Source: an uncultured Gammaproteobacteria bacterium (GTDB lineage Bacteria > Pseudomonadota > Gammaproteobacteria > Pseudomonadales > Pseudohongiellaceae). Taken from it: DNA of 53,526 nt. Below, piece after piece: positions 1 to 9,351 of this stretch (position 1 is the first letter of the stretch; every line of letters starts with the position of its first letter). The stretch spans positions 1 to 53,526 of the forward strand of contig CAILUG010000004.1 in the NCBI GenBank assembly GCA_903837345.1. Direction: 5' to 3'. The notes under the pieces are model-generated. The model was not told the DNA's origin and did no database searches. It worked only from the letters and a program-made list of their open reading frames with translations. A program made the position numbers and the translations under genes.

Positions 1-83
1 CCGAACCCTGCCCCCGCCAGCGGCTCCGGACATCTGAGCGTGTTCATTTTTGGCCTGAAGAATTACGCGCTTAACCCGGAAGA

Positions 84-187
84 GGGCTTCTCCATGAAGA
101 TGGAGGGGACCTCTGCGGCCAGGGATGGCCGCAGGGAGCTACAGGGACGTACTTGTGCGTGTCCCCGTAATCTTCATGGAGAAGCCC
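84..187. repeat. Palindromic, multi-hairpin repeat element
   Basis: An outer stem of 18 perfectly paired bases (84-101 with 170-187) encloses two inner hairpins. The first pairs CTGCGGCC with GGCCGCAG around a 6-base loop (about 113-134). The second is at about 144-165, between GGGACG and CGTGTCCC. Folded as RNA or single-stranded DNA this gives a three-way junction. The layout resembles the REP/BIME-type intergenic repeats of gammaproteobacteria, but I cannot tell whether other copies exist. Bases 1-83 hold no gene I can support. A frame open from base 1 to about 218 runs straight through the repeat and looks like chance. Confidence 0.7.
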
Positions 188-311
188 GACTACACTTAAA
201 ATTACAGAGACACTATTGACAGAAACACCCTCAAAACCAGCGGTCAAGGTTTACTCAGGCTATGACGACAAGGATAATGGCCCCCGTTTTTCCCCCAGAA
301 GGATAGCTCTC

Positions 312-1787
312 GTGGTCAGACCCAATATTGATGAAGGCTTTTTCAGTGACTGGAAACAGCGTGAAGCCCTGGCTCAGGAAATGGTGCCTGTGCTGGGTCG
401 GTTGGAGAACCAGAAAGGCGTGCAGGTGTTCCTCTATGGTCGCGCGCTCAGCAACCGCTCAGTGGCCAAGATCATGCTGGCCCATCGTCGCGTGCGCCAG
501 ATGGCCCGCAATGAATTGTCGGAATTTGAAAGTCATCCGGTGCTGATGGCGTTCGCCAAACTGAATCTGTGTCCGTCGCAGATCGATCTCGGCAAACTGA
601 CGATTGGCTACATGTCCCAGGCTGAAGATGGCAATGGCCTGAGTGTCGACGCCTGGGTGGCCCAGCAACTGAAACATCTGATCGACAACAATCACAAGCC
701 CATCGACAAGCCGGTGGATGTGGTGCTGTACGGTTTCGGTCGCATCGGTCGTCTGGTAACGCGGTTGCTGCTGGAAAATACCGGCAACGGTGGCGTCATG
801 CGTCTGCGCGCCGTGGTTGTGCGCAAAGGCAAGGAAGGCGATCTGCTCAAACGCGTCAATCTGTTGCGCAACGATTCGATCCATGGCGCGTTTGAAGGCA
901 CGGTGCGTATCGATGAACCCAACAGCCGCATCATCGCCAATGGCAACATTATTCACTTCATTGATTCGGATGCGCCCGACACCATTGACTACACCCAGTA
1001 CGGCATCAACGATGCACTGGTGATCGACAACACAGGCAAGTGGCGCGATGAAGCCTGCCTGTCACTGCATCTGAAATCCAAAGGCGTCAGCAAGGTCATG
1101 CTGACGGCACCCGGCAAGGGCAATCTGAAAAACGTCGTGTGCGGCATCAACCATGACAAGATCACTGCCACCGACAAAATCATCACGGCGGCATCCTGCA
1201 CCACCAACGCAATTGCCCCGGTACTGAAACTGATCAACGATCGCTGGGGCATTGTGCATGGCCATGTTGAAACCGTGCATGCCTATACCAACGACCAGAA
1301 CCTGATCGACAACTATCACAAGGCTGATCGTCGCGGCCGCAGCGCTGCACTCAACATGGTGCTGACCGAAACCGGAGCCGCCAAGGCAGTTGCCAAGGCG
1401 GTGCCGGAACTGGACGGCAAGCTTACCGGCAATGCAGTGCGGGTACCGGTTGCCGATGTTTCGATGGCCATACTCAATCTGACTCTGGTCACCACCTGCT
1501 CGAAGGAAGACATCAACGAATATCTGCGCATGATTGCACTGCATTCGCCGTTGCAGAACCAGATCGGATACACCGAATCCCCGGATGCGGTTTCCAGTGA
1601 TTTCATCGGTTCACGGGAAGCGGCGATACTGGATGCAACTGCCACCATCAGCAATGGCAAGAACCTGGTGCTCTACCTCTGGTATGACAACGAGTTCGGC
1701 TACAGCAACCAGGTGGTACGCATGGTGGCGAAGATGGCAGGTGTCAATCACCTGACCTATCCCGAAAACGAATCGATGGCGAGCTAG
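312..1787 (+). CDS. gapB: Glyceraldehyde-3-phosphate dehydrogenase, long GapB-type
   Basis: NAD(P)-dependent phosphorylating glyceraldehyde-3-phosphate dehydrogenase of central carbon metabolism, cytoplasmic. It closely resembles the roughly 480-residue form of Pseudomonas and relatives, which carries an N-terminal extension before the Rossmann domain. Visible are the nucleotide-binding YGFGRIG (about residues 140-146), the catalytic ASCTTN with Cys296, a TAPGKGNLK stretch and the C-terminal WYDNEFGYS. The frame is open from a TTG at 216. I chose the GTG at 312 because AGAAGGA (297-303) sits 8 bases upstream and the resulting 491 residues fit the family; residues 1-32 of the longer version match nothing I know. 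This paralogue is often linked to gluconeogenic growth, but cofactor preference cannot be read here. In Pseudomonas the neighbours include the nqr operon; here apbE follows after 14 bases. Confidence 0.92.
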   Translation: MVRPNIDEGFFSDWKQREALAQEMVPVLGRLENQKGVQVFLYGRALSNRSVAKIMLAHRRVRQMARNELSEFESHPVLMAFAKLNLCPSQIDLGKLTIGYMSQAEDGNGLSVDAWVAQQLKHLIDNNHKPIDKPVDVVLYGFGRIGRLVTRLLLENTGNGGVMRLRAVVVRKGKEGDLLKRVNLLRNDSIHGAFEGTVRIDEPNSRIIANGNIIHFIDSDAPDTIDYTQYGINDALVIDNTGKWRDEACLSLHLKSKGVSKVMLTAPGKGNLKNVVCGINHDKITATDKIITAASCTTNAIAPVLKLINDRWGIVHGHVETVHAYTNDQNLIDNYHKADRRGRSAALNMVLTETGAAKAVAKAVPELDGKLTGNAVRVPVADVSMAILNLTLVTTCSKEDINEYLRMIALHSPLQNQIGYTESPDAVSSDFIGSREAAILDATATISNGKNLVLYLWYDNEFGYSNQVVRMVAKMAGVNHLTYPENESMAS

Positions 1788-1801
1788 GCAGTGATGCGCT
1801 G

Positions 1802-2872
1802 ATGCGCGAATTTATACGGTCCCATTACAGGAAAGCGCTCACGGTGGCAGCCGTGGGCGCTTTTTTGTGGCTGATCGTTTACCAGCGGCAGGCAGCCGCG
1901 CCAGTGGTAGAGGAGTTGTCCGGCCAGACCATGGGTACCGGCTGGCATGTGCAAGTTGTAGTTGACGCGGCGCACAAGGACAAACTGGCAGATGCGGGTG
2001 CTGCGATTAACGCTGCACTGCTGCGTCTCGACAAAGGCATCTTTTCCACCTACGCCGCCGACTCGGAACTGTCCAGACTCAATGTTGCTGCAGTCGGCAA
2101 GCCGCAACCGGTGTCGCGTGAATTGCTGGAAGTGTTGTTGCTGGCCCGCACCATCAACACGCAAAGCTACGGCACTTTCGATGTGACTGTAGGCGGGCTT
2201 GTGAATCTGTGGGGGTTCGGCCCATCGCCGCAGAATGGCGTGCCCGATGACAAGGCAATAGCGGCGGCCATGAAGCACCTGGGCGCTGACCAATATGATG
2301 TGGATGCCCGCGCCGGCACCATTACCCGTTTGGCTGACATCACCATTGATTTGTCTGCCATCGCCAAAGGCTATGCTGTCGACAAGGTGGGGGAGTTGTT
2401 GCAAGCTGCCGGCTTCAGTAATTATCTGGTGGAAATCGGTGGCGAAGTGCGGGTACAGGGTTGGCGGCAGCCGGACCAGAGCTGGGTGATTGCCATAGAA
2501 ACTCCCGGCACCGGCCCGCGCACCCCCATTGCCCGCCTTGACAGTCACGGCGAATCGTTCGGTGTGGCTGATTCAGGGGATTACCGCAATTTCTTTGAAA
2601 AGGACGGCAAACGCTATTCGCATGAGATCGATCCGCACAGCGGCCGCCCGGTCGACCACACACTCACGGCAGTAACAGTGTTGGCCGGCACCGTGGCCGA
2701 AGCCGATGCCTGGGCCACGGCCATGATGGTGCTGGGGCCGGAAGCAGGTCCCTTGCTGGCTGAAAAACGCGGGATGTCTGTCTATTTTATAATCCGCAAG
2801 GATGATGGCTTTGAGACCCGCCATACTCCCGGATTTGAACCCTATCTGGTGACTGAAGCAGTCAAGCATTGA
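1802..2872 (+). CDS. apbE: FAD:protein FMN transferase (ApbE family)
   Basis: Mg-dependent enzyme that moves FMN from FAD onto a Thr or Ser of target proteins, classically NqrB, NqrC and RnfG/D, on the periplasmic side of the inner membrane. The 356 residues begin with a hydrophobic segment (about 12-27) with no lipobox cysteine, so it is probably an uncleaved membrane anchor rather than the usual lipoprotein. Family motifs are intact: [11 protein letters not shown] (about 40-50), [29 protein letters not shown], and the C-terminal SGDYRNFF...[10 protein letters not shown] metal/FAD region. It lies 14 bases after gapB and 14 before sthA, so the three probably share a transcript. No nqr, rnf or other obvious flavinylation substrate is encoded in this window, so its target is unknown. 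Confidence 0.9.
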   Translation: MREFIRSHYRKALTVAAVGAFLWLIVYQRQAAAPVVEELSGQTMGTGWHVQVVVDAAHKDKLADAGAAINAALLRLDKGIFSTYAADSELSRLNVAAVGKPQPVSRELLEVLLLARTINTQSYGTFDVTVGGLVNLWGFGPSPQNGVPDDKAIAAAMKHLGADQYDVDARAGTITRLADITIDLSAIAKGYAVDKVGELLQAAGFSNYLVEIGGEVRVQGWRQPDQSWVIAIETPGTGPRTPIARLDSHGESFGVADSGDYRNFFEKDGKRYSHEIDPHSGRPVDHTLTAVTVLAGTVAEADAWATAMMVLGPEAGPLLAEKRGMSVYFIIRKDDGFETRHTPGFEPYLVTEAVKH

Positions 2873-2886
2873 CGAGGAACCTGGCA

Positions 2887-4278
2887 ATGGCCAAACACAG
2901 TTTCGATCTGATCGTCATCGGCAGCGGTCCTGCCGGCGAAAGTGCGGCGATGAATGCTGTCAAGCACGGTCACAAAGTGGCGATGATCAGTGACAAGCCG
3001 CGCCCGGGTGGCAACTGCACTTTTCTGGGCACGATTCCATCCAAGGCCTTGCGTCATGGCGTCAAGCAGGTGATCCAGTTCAAGACCAATGCGATGTTCC
3101 GCGAATTCGGTGATGTGCAGAAGGTCACGTTCCAGCAGCTGATGAAACATGCTGATCGCGTCGTGGAAGAGCAGGGCAACCTGCGCCACGATTTCTACCA
3201 GCGCAACCAGGTGCCGGTTTACGAAGGTGTGGCCAGTTTTGTGGATGCCCACACCCTGGAAATCCTGCAGGGTCGCGAGAAGATAAAACTGCATTCCGAA
3301 TATTTCATGATCGCCACCGGCGCCCGTCCTTATCGCCCTGACAATGTTGATTTCACCCACAAGCGCGTGTTTGACAGCGACACCATCCTCAAATTGAAGC
3401 TGCAACCGCGCAAAGTCACCATCATCGGTGCCGGCGTCATCGGTTGTGAATATGCTTCCATTTTCGGCGGACTCGGTTGCAAGGTGGAGTTGATCAATCC
3501 TTCCGCCACCTTGCTGTCATTCCTCGATGTCGAGATCTCGGAAGCGCTGAGTTACCACTTGCGCAACCTGAGTGTACGTTGTCGCCACAACGAACATTTC
3601 GAACGCATGGAATACCATGATGACCACATCATTACCTACATGGAGTCCGGCAAGAAAATCAAAAGTGACATCGTGCTGTGGGCCAACGGCCGCACCGGCA
3701 ATACCGACAAGCTCAACCTGTCGGCGGTCGAGCTGGCCGCCAACAGCCGCGGTCAACTGACGGTCAACGACCACTACCAGACCACCACGCCGAATATCTA
3801 TGCGGCCGGTGATGTGATCGGCTGGCCGGCACTGGCCAGTGCCGCTTACGACCAGGGCCGTGCTGCCACCAATGCCATTTTTGATCCGGAAGCCTTCACC
3901 GCGCTGGAAGACATTCCCAACGGTATCTATACAATTCCTGAAATCAGCACCATCGGCCTGAACGAAAAGGAGCTGACCGAGAAGAAAATTCCATATGAAG
4001 TGGGCAAGGCGTTTTTCCGCAACATCGCCCGTGCCCAGATTACCGGCGACGAAGTGGGCATGCTCAAGATCATTTTCCATTTTGACACGCTGGAAATCCT
4101 CGGCATCCACTGTTTCGGTGACCAGGCCTCGGAAATCGTCCATATCGGCCAGGCCATCATGAAGCAGCAAGGCAGCGCCAATTCGTTGCGCTATTTCCTC
4201 AATACCACTTTCAATTACCCCACAATGGCGGAGGCATACAAGGTTGCGGCCCTCGATGGCATCAACCGCGTTTTTTAA
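2887..4278 (+). CDS. sthA: Soluble pyridine nucleotide transhydrogenase
   Basis: Cytoplasmic FAD flavoprotein that transfers hydride between NADPH and NAD+, mainly draining excess NADPH. The 463-residue product matches SthA/UdhA along its length: FAD-binding [27 protein letters not shown]-binding [48 protein letters not shown] and the C-terminal [20 protein letters not shown]. The pair of redox cysteines found in lipoamide dehydrogenases is reduced to one (GGNCTF), as is normal for SthA. The frame extends to a TTG at 2869. The ATG at 2887 is preferred because GAGGA lies 8 bases upstream and it gives the usual N-terminus. Transcribed after apbE and followed by a 191-base gap before nuoA. Confidence 0.95.
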   Translation: MAKHSFDLIVIGSGPAGESAAMNAVKHGHKVAMISDKPRPGGNCTFLGTIPSKALRHGVKQVIQFKTNAMFREFGDVQKVTFQQLMKHADRVVEEQGNLRHDFYQRNQVPVYEGVASFVDAHTLEILQGREKIKLHSEYFMIATGARPYRPDNVDFTHKRVFDSDTILKLKLQPRKVTIIGAGVIGCEYASIFGGLGCKVELINPSATLLSFLDVEISEALSYHLRNLSVRCRHNEHFERMEYHDDHIITYMESGKKIKSDIVLWANGRTGNTDKLNLSAVELAANSRGQLTVNDHYQTTTPNIYAAGDVIGWPALASAAYDQGRAATNAIFDPEAFTALEDIPNGIYTIPEISTIGLNEKELTEKKIPYEVGKAFFRNIARAQITGDEVGMLKIIFHFDTLEILGIHCFGDQASEIVHIGQAIMKQQGSANSLRYFLNTTFNYPTMAEAYKVAALDGINRVF

Positions 4279-4289
4279 GGGGAAATTAC

Positions 4290-4318
4290 TTGAAGAGCGG
4301 GTGTTGAAAGTGTAAATT
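4290..4318 (+). promoter_or_regulatory. Candidate sigma-70 promoter for the nuo operon
   Basis: TTGAAG, a 17-base spacer and TAAATT lie just after the sthA stop and about 150 bases before nuoA. The sequence fits a vegetative promoter and the 191-base gap is the natural place for one. The remainder of the gap holds no convincing terminator or regulator site. Confidence 0.4.
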
Positions 4319-4469
4319 TCTCTTCCGTTTTGAAGCAGGCAGCAGTTTGTTTTTGCAGCCTGGTAAACGACCCGTCGGACGCCTCGTTGTTCTGCCTCAA
4401 TTCTTGCAAATTTCAATTTTTAGCCCCGGCTGGATTGGGGAAATCAGACACCGATAACAGGAAACAGGC

Positions 4470-4982
4470 GTGAATATCGACCTTTGGCCTTTACTGATCT
4501 ACACATTGATTGTGGTTGTCCTGGTGCCCGGACTTTTGGTGGTTTCGTCGCTGCTGGGCCAGCGTCGTCAGGATCACGCCACCCATGACGTCTACGAGTC
4601 GGGTGTGGTTTCCACCGGCTCGGCCCAGCTGAAGATCGCCGTCCCGTTCTACCTCACCGCGATACTTTTCATCATTTTCGATCTGGAAGCCGCCTTTCTG
4701 GTGGCCTGGGCCATTTCGATCCGTGAGAGTGGCTGGCTTGGCTATACGGAAGTCTTCGTCTTCATCTTCATACTGCTCGCCGGCTTGCTCTATCTGTGGA
4801 AGTCCGGCGCACTCGAATGGCGCACGCTGCGCCAGCAGCGTGATCTCGCCAACCTTGCCGGCGAAGGCGGGGTAGTCAATGTCGGTGCAAGAGCTGCCGC
4901 AGCCAAAGAATCTCATCACGATCACCACGACGATCACGGCCATGATGCGCATCAGGCCGGTCATGGGGGAGCACACCACTAA
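4470..4982 (+). CDS. nuoA: NADH-quinone oxidoreductase subunit A
   Basis: Small membrane subunit of complex I, next to the quinone-access region and the NuoH/NuoB interface. The 170-residue protein has three hydrophobic segments (about 8-28, 62-84, 92-112) and the conserved [12 protein letters not shown] loop followed by [16 protein letters not shown] residues. Start is GTG with AGGAAA upstream. The protein is longer than most NuoA: the last 24 residues (147-170) contain ten histidines interspersed with Asp and Gly, resembling a metal-binding tail. First gene of the operon; its TAA shares one base with the nuoB ATG. Confidence 0.95.
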   Translation: MNIDLWPLLIYTLIVVVLVPGLLVVSSLLGQRRQDHATHDVYESGVVSTGSAQLKIAVPFYLTAILFIIFDLEAAFLVAWAISIRESGWLGYTEVFVFIFILLAGLLYLWKSGALEWRTLRQQRDLANLAGEGGVVNVGARAAAAKESHHDHHDDHGHDAHQAGHGGAHH

Positions 4983-5623
4983 TGAGTTGGGAACTGGTTA
5001 AACCTGAAGATACGTATTCAGCAAGTCCTGGCATGAACCAGTTTGATGACTATATTCGCAAGAATGTGGTCATGACGACGCTGGAAGACATGCTGGCCTG
5101 GAGCCGCAAGAATTCACTGTGGCCGTTCAACTTCGGCCTGTCATGCTGTTACGTGGAAGCCGCGACAGCGATTTCCAGTCGTCACGACATCGCCCGGTTC
5201 GGTGCGGAAGTGTTCCGTGCCACGCCACGCCAGGCCGACATGATCATCATTGCCGGCACCGTGTTCCGCAAAATGGCACCGGTGGTGCAGCGCCTATATG
5301 AACAGATGATGGAACCCAAATATGTAATCTGCATGGGTTCCTGCGCCAACTCCGGCGGCATGTATGACATTTACTCGGTAGTGCAGGGCGTCGACAAATT
5401 CCTGCCGGTGGATGTGTATGTCTCCGGCTGTCCGCCGCGTCCGGAAGCGCTGCTGCAAGGTTTGAACCTGTTGCAGGATTCCATCGGCAAGCAACGTCGC
5501 CCGGTCAGCTGGGTCATCAATGATCAGGGCATCCATATGCGCGAGAAGAATGTAGTGCAGCGTATTGCCAGGCATGACGCACGCATTGCGGCTACTGAAC
5601 TGCGCAGTCCGGACGAGGTATGA
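4982..5623 (+). CDS. nuoB: NADH-quinone oxidoreductase subunit B
   Basis: Peripheral-arm subunit carrying the terminal 4Fe-4S cluster N2, which reduces quinone. The 213-residue sequence shows all N2 ligands: the tandem Cys55-Cys56 in FGLSCCYVE, Cys121 in CMGSC, and Cys150 in VSGCPPRPE. Length is typical. It overlaps nuoA by one base and the nuoCD start by four (ATGA), implying translational coupling. It works against the NuoD and NuoI subunits encoded just downstream. Confidence 0.97.
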   Translation: MSWELVKPEDTYSASPGMNQFDDYIRKNVVMTTLEDMLAWSRKNSLWPFNFGLSCCYVEAATAISSRHDIARFGAEVFRATPRQADMIIIAGTVFRKMAPVVQRLYEQMMEPKYVICMGSCANSGGMYDIYSVVQGVDKFLPVDVYVSGCPPRPEALLQGLNLLQDSIGKQRRPVSWVINDQGIHMREKNVVQRIARHDARIAATELRSPDEV

Positions 5624-7398
5624 GCATGAACGCCGCTGCCAATACCGCCAATGCCGAACTGCCTGCCGTAATCAAGGCACTCTACGAAAAATTCGGTGAA
5701 TCTGCTTTCGTTCGCCAACATACTGCTGAAGGCATGCCCACACTGTGGACAGGTCGCGACAAGGTGCTGGCAGTACTGCGCTATCTGCGCGACGAACATC
5801 GTCCGCGCTATGAAATGCTGCTGGATGTGACAGCGATTGACGAGCGTACCCGCATCAATCGTCAGGGTCAGCCCGCCAGCGACTTCACTGTGGTTTATCA
5901 CCCGACTTCGTTCTCCGGCAACTGTGACATCCGCATCAAGGTCGCACTGCAGATGAACGATCTCAACATGCCGACCGCGATTCCGCTGTGGTCCAGTGCC
6001 AACTGGCAGGAACGCGAAATCTGGGATCTGTTCGGCATTGTGTTTACCGGCCATCCCAATCTGAGCCGCATCCTGTGTCCGCCCACCTGGAAGGGTCATG
6101 CGCTGCGCAAGGACCATCCTGCACGCGCTACCGAGATGGAACCTTACCGCATGAGCGACGAGATCCAGGATCGCGAACAGGAAGCCTTGCGCTTCAAACC
6201 GGAAGAGTGGGGCCTGACCCGCAAATCCGAAAACTCCGAATTCATGTTCCTCAATTTCGGGCCCAACCATCCGGCGGCACACGGTGTAATCCGTTTCGCG
6301 TTGCAGCTTGATGGTGAAAACGTGCTGGATGTGGTGCCGGATGTCGGTTATCACCATCGCGGTGCCGAGAAGATGGCCGAGCGCCAGACCTGGCACACTT
6401 TCATTCCCTACACCGACCGTATCGATTATCTCGGTGGCGTGATGAACAACCTGCCTTATGTAATGGCAGTGGAGAAGATGGCCGGGATCAAAGTGCCGCA
6501 GCGCGTGGAAGTCATTCGCGTGATGCTGGCCGAGTTTTTCCGCATCTGCTCACATCTGTTGTTCTACGGCACCTGGGCAGTCGACCTGGGCCAGTTGTCG
6601 CCGTTGTTCTATTGTTTCGTGGATCGTGAAAAAGCCTTCAACATCATTGAATCCATCACCGGTGCCCGCATGCATCCGGGTTGGTTCCGCATCGGTGGTG
6701 TGGCGCAGGACCTGCCGAAAGGCTGGGACAAGCTGATCCGCGAATTTGTCGATTATTTCCCTGCGCGTCTGGCCGAATATGACAAGATGGTGATGGCCAA
6801 CAGCATGATCCGCCAGCGTACGCGTGGTGTCGGCGTGATCGACACCGCCGGTGCTTTCGACTGGGCGATGACCGGCCCGGCCTTGCGCGCCACCGGTCTG
6901 GAGTGGGATTACCGCAAACAACGTCCTTACAGCGGTTACGAGAATTTCGAATTTGAAGTGCCGATTGGCGTCAACGGCGACTGTTATGACCGTGCGGCCG
7001 TGCGTGTGGAAGAAATGCGCCAGAGCTGCCGCATCATCAAGCAGTGTCTGGAAAACATGCCGGAAGGGCCATACAAGGCCGATCATCCGCTGACCACGCC
7101 GCCGATAAAGGAGAAGAGCAAGCTCGACATCGAAACCCTGATCAACCACTTCCTCAGCGTCAGTTGGGGGCCGGTGATGGATCCGACCGAAGTGACGATG
7201 ACGATCGAAGCTACCAAAGGCCTGAACATGTACTACCTGATCAACGACGGTGGTATTGGCTCCTATCGCACCCGCATTCGCACGCCATCGTTCATCCACA
7301 TCCAGGCCATTCCGTTCCTGAGCCGTGGACTGATGCTGGCTGACTTCACGGCAGTGGTCGCCACCACTGACTTCGTGATGGCGGATGTGGATCGTTAA
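5620..7398 (+). CDS. nuoC: NADH-quinone oxidoreductase subunits C and D, fused
   Basis: One 592-residue polypeptide carrying the 30-kDa NuoC domain (about 10-190, with [20 protein letters not shown] and a [16 protein letters not shown] segment) followed by the 49-kDa NuoD domain (about 205-592, with [11 protein letters not shown] and [14 protein letters not shown]). The C-terminus (MADVDR) is typical of NuoD. The NuoD part forms the quinone pocket with NuoB. The C-D fusion is known from Escherichia, Pseudomonas and other gammaproteobacteria and is one reason for the taxonomic call. The first ATG overlaps the nuoB stop. A second ATG six bases later (5626) is better spaced from the GAGG ribosome site, so the real N-terminus may be two residues shorter. 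Confidence 0.97.
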   Translation: MSMNAAANTANAELPAVIKALYEKFGESAFVRQHTAEGMPTLWTGRDKVLAVLRYLRDEHRPRYEMLLDVTAIDERTRINRQGQPASDFTVVYHPTSFSGNCDIRIKVALQMNDLNMPTAIPLWSSANWQEREIWDLFGIVFTGHPNLSRILCPPTWKGHALRKDHPARATEMEPYRMSDEIQDREQEALRFKPEEWGLTRKSENSEFMFLNFGPNHPAAHGVIRFALQLDGENVLDVVPDVGYHHRGAEKMAERQTWHTFIPYTDRIDYLGGVMNNLPYVMAVEKMAGIKVPQRVEVIRVMLAEFFRICSHLLFYGTWAVDLGQLSPLFYCFVDREKAFNIIESITGARMHPGWFRIGGVAQDLPKGWDKLIREFVDYFPARLAEYDKMVMANSMIRQRTRGVGVIDTAGAFDWAMTGPALRATGLEWDYRKQRPYSGYENFEFEVPIGVNGDCYDRAAVRVEEMRQSCRIIKQCLENMPEGPYKADHPLTTPPIKEKSKLDIETLINHFLSVSWGPVMDPTEVTMTIEATKGLNMYYLINDGGIGSYRTRIRTPSFIHIQAIPFLSRGLMLADFTAVVATTDFVMADVDR

Positions 7399-7440
7399 GC
7401 AGCACGATTGCGGCAAGCAACAAGATTCAAGAGAACCAGT

Positions 7441-7953
7441 ATGAGCAACCTGATCGCCAGCACAGCACCGAAAGCGCGGCAACTGACGCACGAAGAAATT
7501 CATGACATCGAGCATGAAAAGACGCATTACCCCTATGCGCAGGCGGTGGGTCTGGAAGCGCTCAAGATCGTGCAGAAATACCAGGGCTGGGTCAGCGACG
7601 AGAGTTTGCTCGCAGTGGCTGAATACCTGAAGCTGCCACCAGACGAGCTGGAAGGTGTGGCAACTTTCTTCAACATGATTTTCCGTCGCCCGGTGGGCAA
7701 ACATGTGATCCTGCTGTGCGACAGTGTGGCTTGCTGGATGCTTGGCTGTGACAATCTCAAGGCCCATATCAGCAGCAAACTCGGCATCGATTACGGCCAG
7801 ACCACTGCCGACAACCAGTTCACGCTGATTCCGGTGCCTTGCCTCGGCGACTGTGACAAAGCACCAACGATGATGGTGGGTGACAAGACCTATCGCAATC
7901 TGACCCCGGCCAGGATTGATGCCATCCTTGCTGAATGCAAGGCACACGGCTAG
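7441..7953 (+). CDS. nuoE: NADH-quinone oxidoreductase subunit E
   Basis: Thioredoxin-fold subunit of the NADH-input module with 2Fe-2S cluster N1a. The 170 residues show the four ligands Cys93, Cys98, Cys134 and Cys138 in LLCDSVACWM and VPCLGDCDKAP. An upstream TTG at 7408 keeps the frame open, but the ATG at 7441 is preceded by a purine-rich AAGAGAA and gives the standard length. It sits between nuoCD (42-base gap) and nuoF (34-base gap). Confidence 0.96.
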   Translation: MSNLIASTAPKARQLTHEEIHDIEHEKTHYPYAQAVGLEALKIVQKYQGWVSDESLLAVAEYLKLPPDELEGVATFFNMIFRRPVGKHVILLCDSVACWMLGCDNLKAHISSKLGIDYGQTTADNQFTLIPVPCLGDCDKAPTMMVGDKTYRNLTPARIDAILAECKAHG

Positions 7954-7987
7954 TGCTGTGGCATGCTGCTATAAAGAGACCTGAGCG

Positions 7988-9265
7988 ATGACTCTTACCA
8001 ACAAACCCCTTACCAAGAATATTGAAATCGGTCGTGCACCGTTCAATTTCGCGCAGTACCAGGCCGCTGGCGGTTATCAGAGCGTGGCCAGGGCGTTGAC
8101 ATACAAACCGCGCGACCTGATGAAGCTGGTGCAGGATTCCGGCCTCGGTGGCCGTGGTGGTGCCGGTTTCAATACCGGTTTGAAGTGGAGTTTCATTCCC
8201 GAGCCCGATGGTGGTCCGCGTTATCTGGTCGTCAACGCCGACGAAATGGAACCTGGCACTTTCAAAGACCGTTTGCTGATGGAGCACGATCCGCATCTGT
8301 TGATTGAAGGCATGATCACTGCCTCCATCGCTCTGCAAGCCACCATGGCCTACATCTTCCTGCGCGGTGAATACAAGGAAGCGGAGCACGCGCTGTTGCA
8401 GGCGATCAAGGAAGCCTATGCTGCGGGTGTGCTGGGCAAGAACATCCAGGGTTCAACATTCAGTCTCGACATGGCGCTGCATACTTCGGCCGGTCGCTAT
8501 ATCTGTGGTGAAGAAACCGCGCTGATCAATGCGCTCGAAGGCAAGCGTGCCAATCCGCGTTTCAAGCCGCCATTCCCGCAGGTCAGTGGACTGTGGGGGC
8601 GTCCGACCCTGGTCAACAATGTGGAAACCATCTGCAACATTCCGGGCATCGTTACCAATGGCGTGGAGTGGTTCAAGGGTCTGGGCATCAACGGCCAGTT
8701 TGGTACCCGCATCAGCGGTGTCAGTGGTCGCGTGAAGAAGCCGGGTTGCTGGGAAATGCCGGTAGGCACCACGTTCCGCACCTTGTTCGAAGACTATGCC
8801 GGTGGCATGCAGGACGGTTACCAGCTGAAGGCATTTCTGCCCGGCGGTGGCTCCACCGATTTCCTGATGCCAGAGCATCTGGATCTGCCGATGATCCCCG
8901 GCGATGTCGCCAAGGCCGGCAGCCGTCTCGGCACCTCGTTGATCATGGTGCTGGATGACAAGACCTGCCCGGTGGGCTGCATCCATAACCTGATCAAATT
9001 CTTCGCGCATGAAAGCTGTGGCTGGTGCACACCTTGCCGGGATGGCTTGCCGTGGAGCGAGCACATGCTGGTGAAACTGGAAAATGGTGAAGGCTCGCTG
9101 AAAGACATTGAGATACTCAAAGAGATGTGCGGCTACATGGCTCCCGGCAATACCTTCTGCGCGCTGGCACCTGGCGCTGCCGAGCCGTTGCAAAGTGGCC
9201 TCAAGTACTTCCACGACGAGTTCGTCGAACACGTAAACCATGGTTGCAAGTACAAACAGCATTGA
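7988..9265 (+). CDS. nuoF: NADH-quinone oxidoreductase subunit F
   Basis: NADH-binding subunit that holds FMN and 4Fe-4S cluster N3 and takes electrons from NADH. The 425 residues include the glycine-rich GLGGRGGAGF (about 52-61), NADEMEPGTFKDR, the YICGEETALINALEGKR stretch, and the N3 ligands Cys344, Cys347 and Cys350 (ESCGWCTPCR) with Cys391 (TFCALAPG). AGAGA precedes the ATG. It is followed by an unusually AT-rich gap before nuoG. Confidence 0.97.
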   Translation: MTLTNKPLTKNIEIGRAPFNFAQYQAAGGYQSVARALTYKPRDLMKLVQDSGLGGRGGAGFNTGLKWSFIPEPDGGPRYLVVNADEMEPGTFKDRLLMEHDPHLLIEGMITASIALQATMAYIFLRGEYKEAEHALLQAIKEAYAAGVLGKNIQGSTFSLDMALHTSAGRYICGEETALINALEGKRANPRFKPPFPQVSGLWGRPTLVNNVETICNIPGIVTNGVEWFKGLGINGQFGTRISGVSGRVKKPGCWEMPVGTTFRTLFEDYAGGMQDGYQLKAFLPGGGSTDFLMPEHLDLPMIPGDVAKAGSRLGTSLIMVLDDKTCPVGCIHNLIKFFAHESCGWCTPCRDGLPWSEHMLVKLENGEGSLKDIEILKEMCGYMAPGNTFCALAPGAAEPLQSGLKYFHDEFVEHVNHGCKYKQH

Positions 9266-9351
9266 GAATTTACTTTAACTTTATGTTTTAGATATGTTTT
9301 ATAACTAACTGATATTTATAAGTTAAGTATATAAATTTAGGCGGATTGAAA
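9266..9351. other. AT-rich spacer inside the nuo operon
   Basis: This stretch between the nuoF stop and the nuoG ATG is about 80% A+T, whereas the genes on both sides are near 58% G+C, and it is the longest internal gap of the operon. It ends with the AGGCGG ribosome site of nuoG. I see no ORF. It could be an internal promoter, an RNase site or a transcript-balancing region; the sequence does not decide. Confidence 0.6.

Noticed and set aside
1-33. Possible divergent gene start (ATG on the minus strand at 33)
   Set aside because: In Pseudomonas a mfd gene diverges from gapB, but the eleven visible codons have no ribosome site and do not match an Mfd N-terminus I know.
1-218. Open frame from the window edge through the palindromic element
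   Set aside because: Runs straight through a repeat whose structure explains the sequence; could be the tail of an upstream gene but nothing supports it.
6550-7947. 465-codon minus-strand frame opposite nuoCD/nuoE
   Set aside because: Shadow of conserved coding sequence in high-G+C DNA; no recognisable motif.
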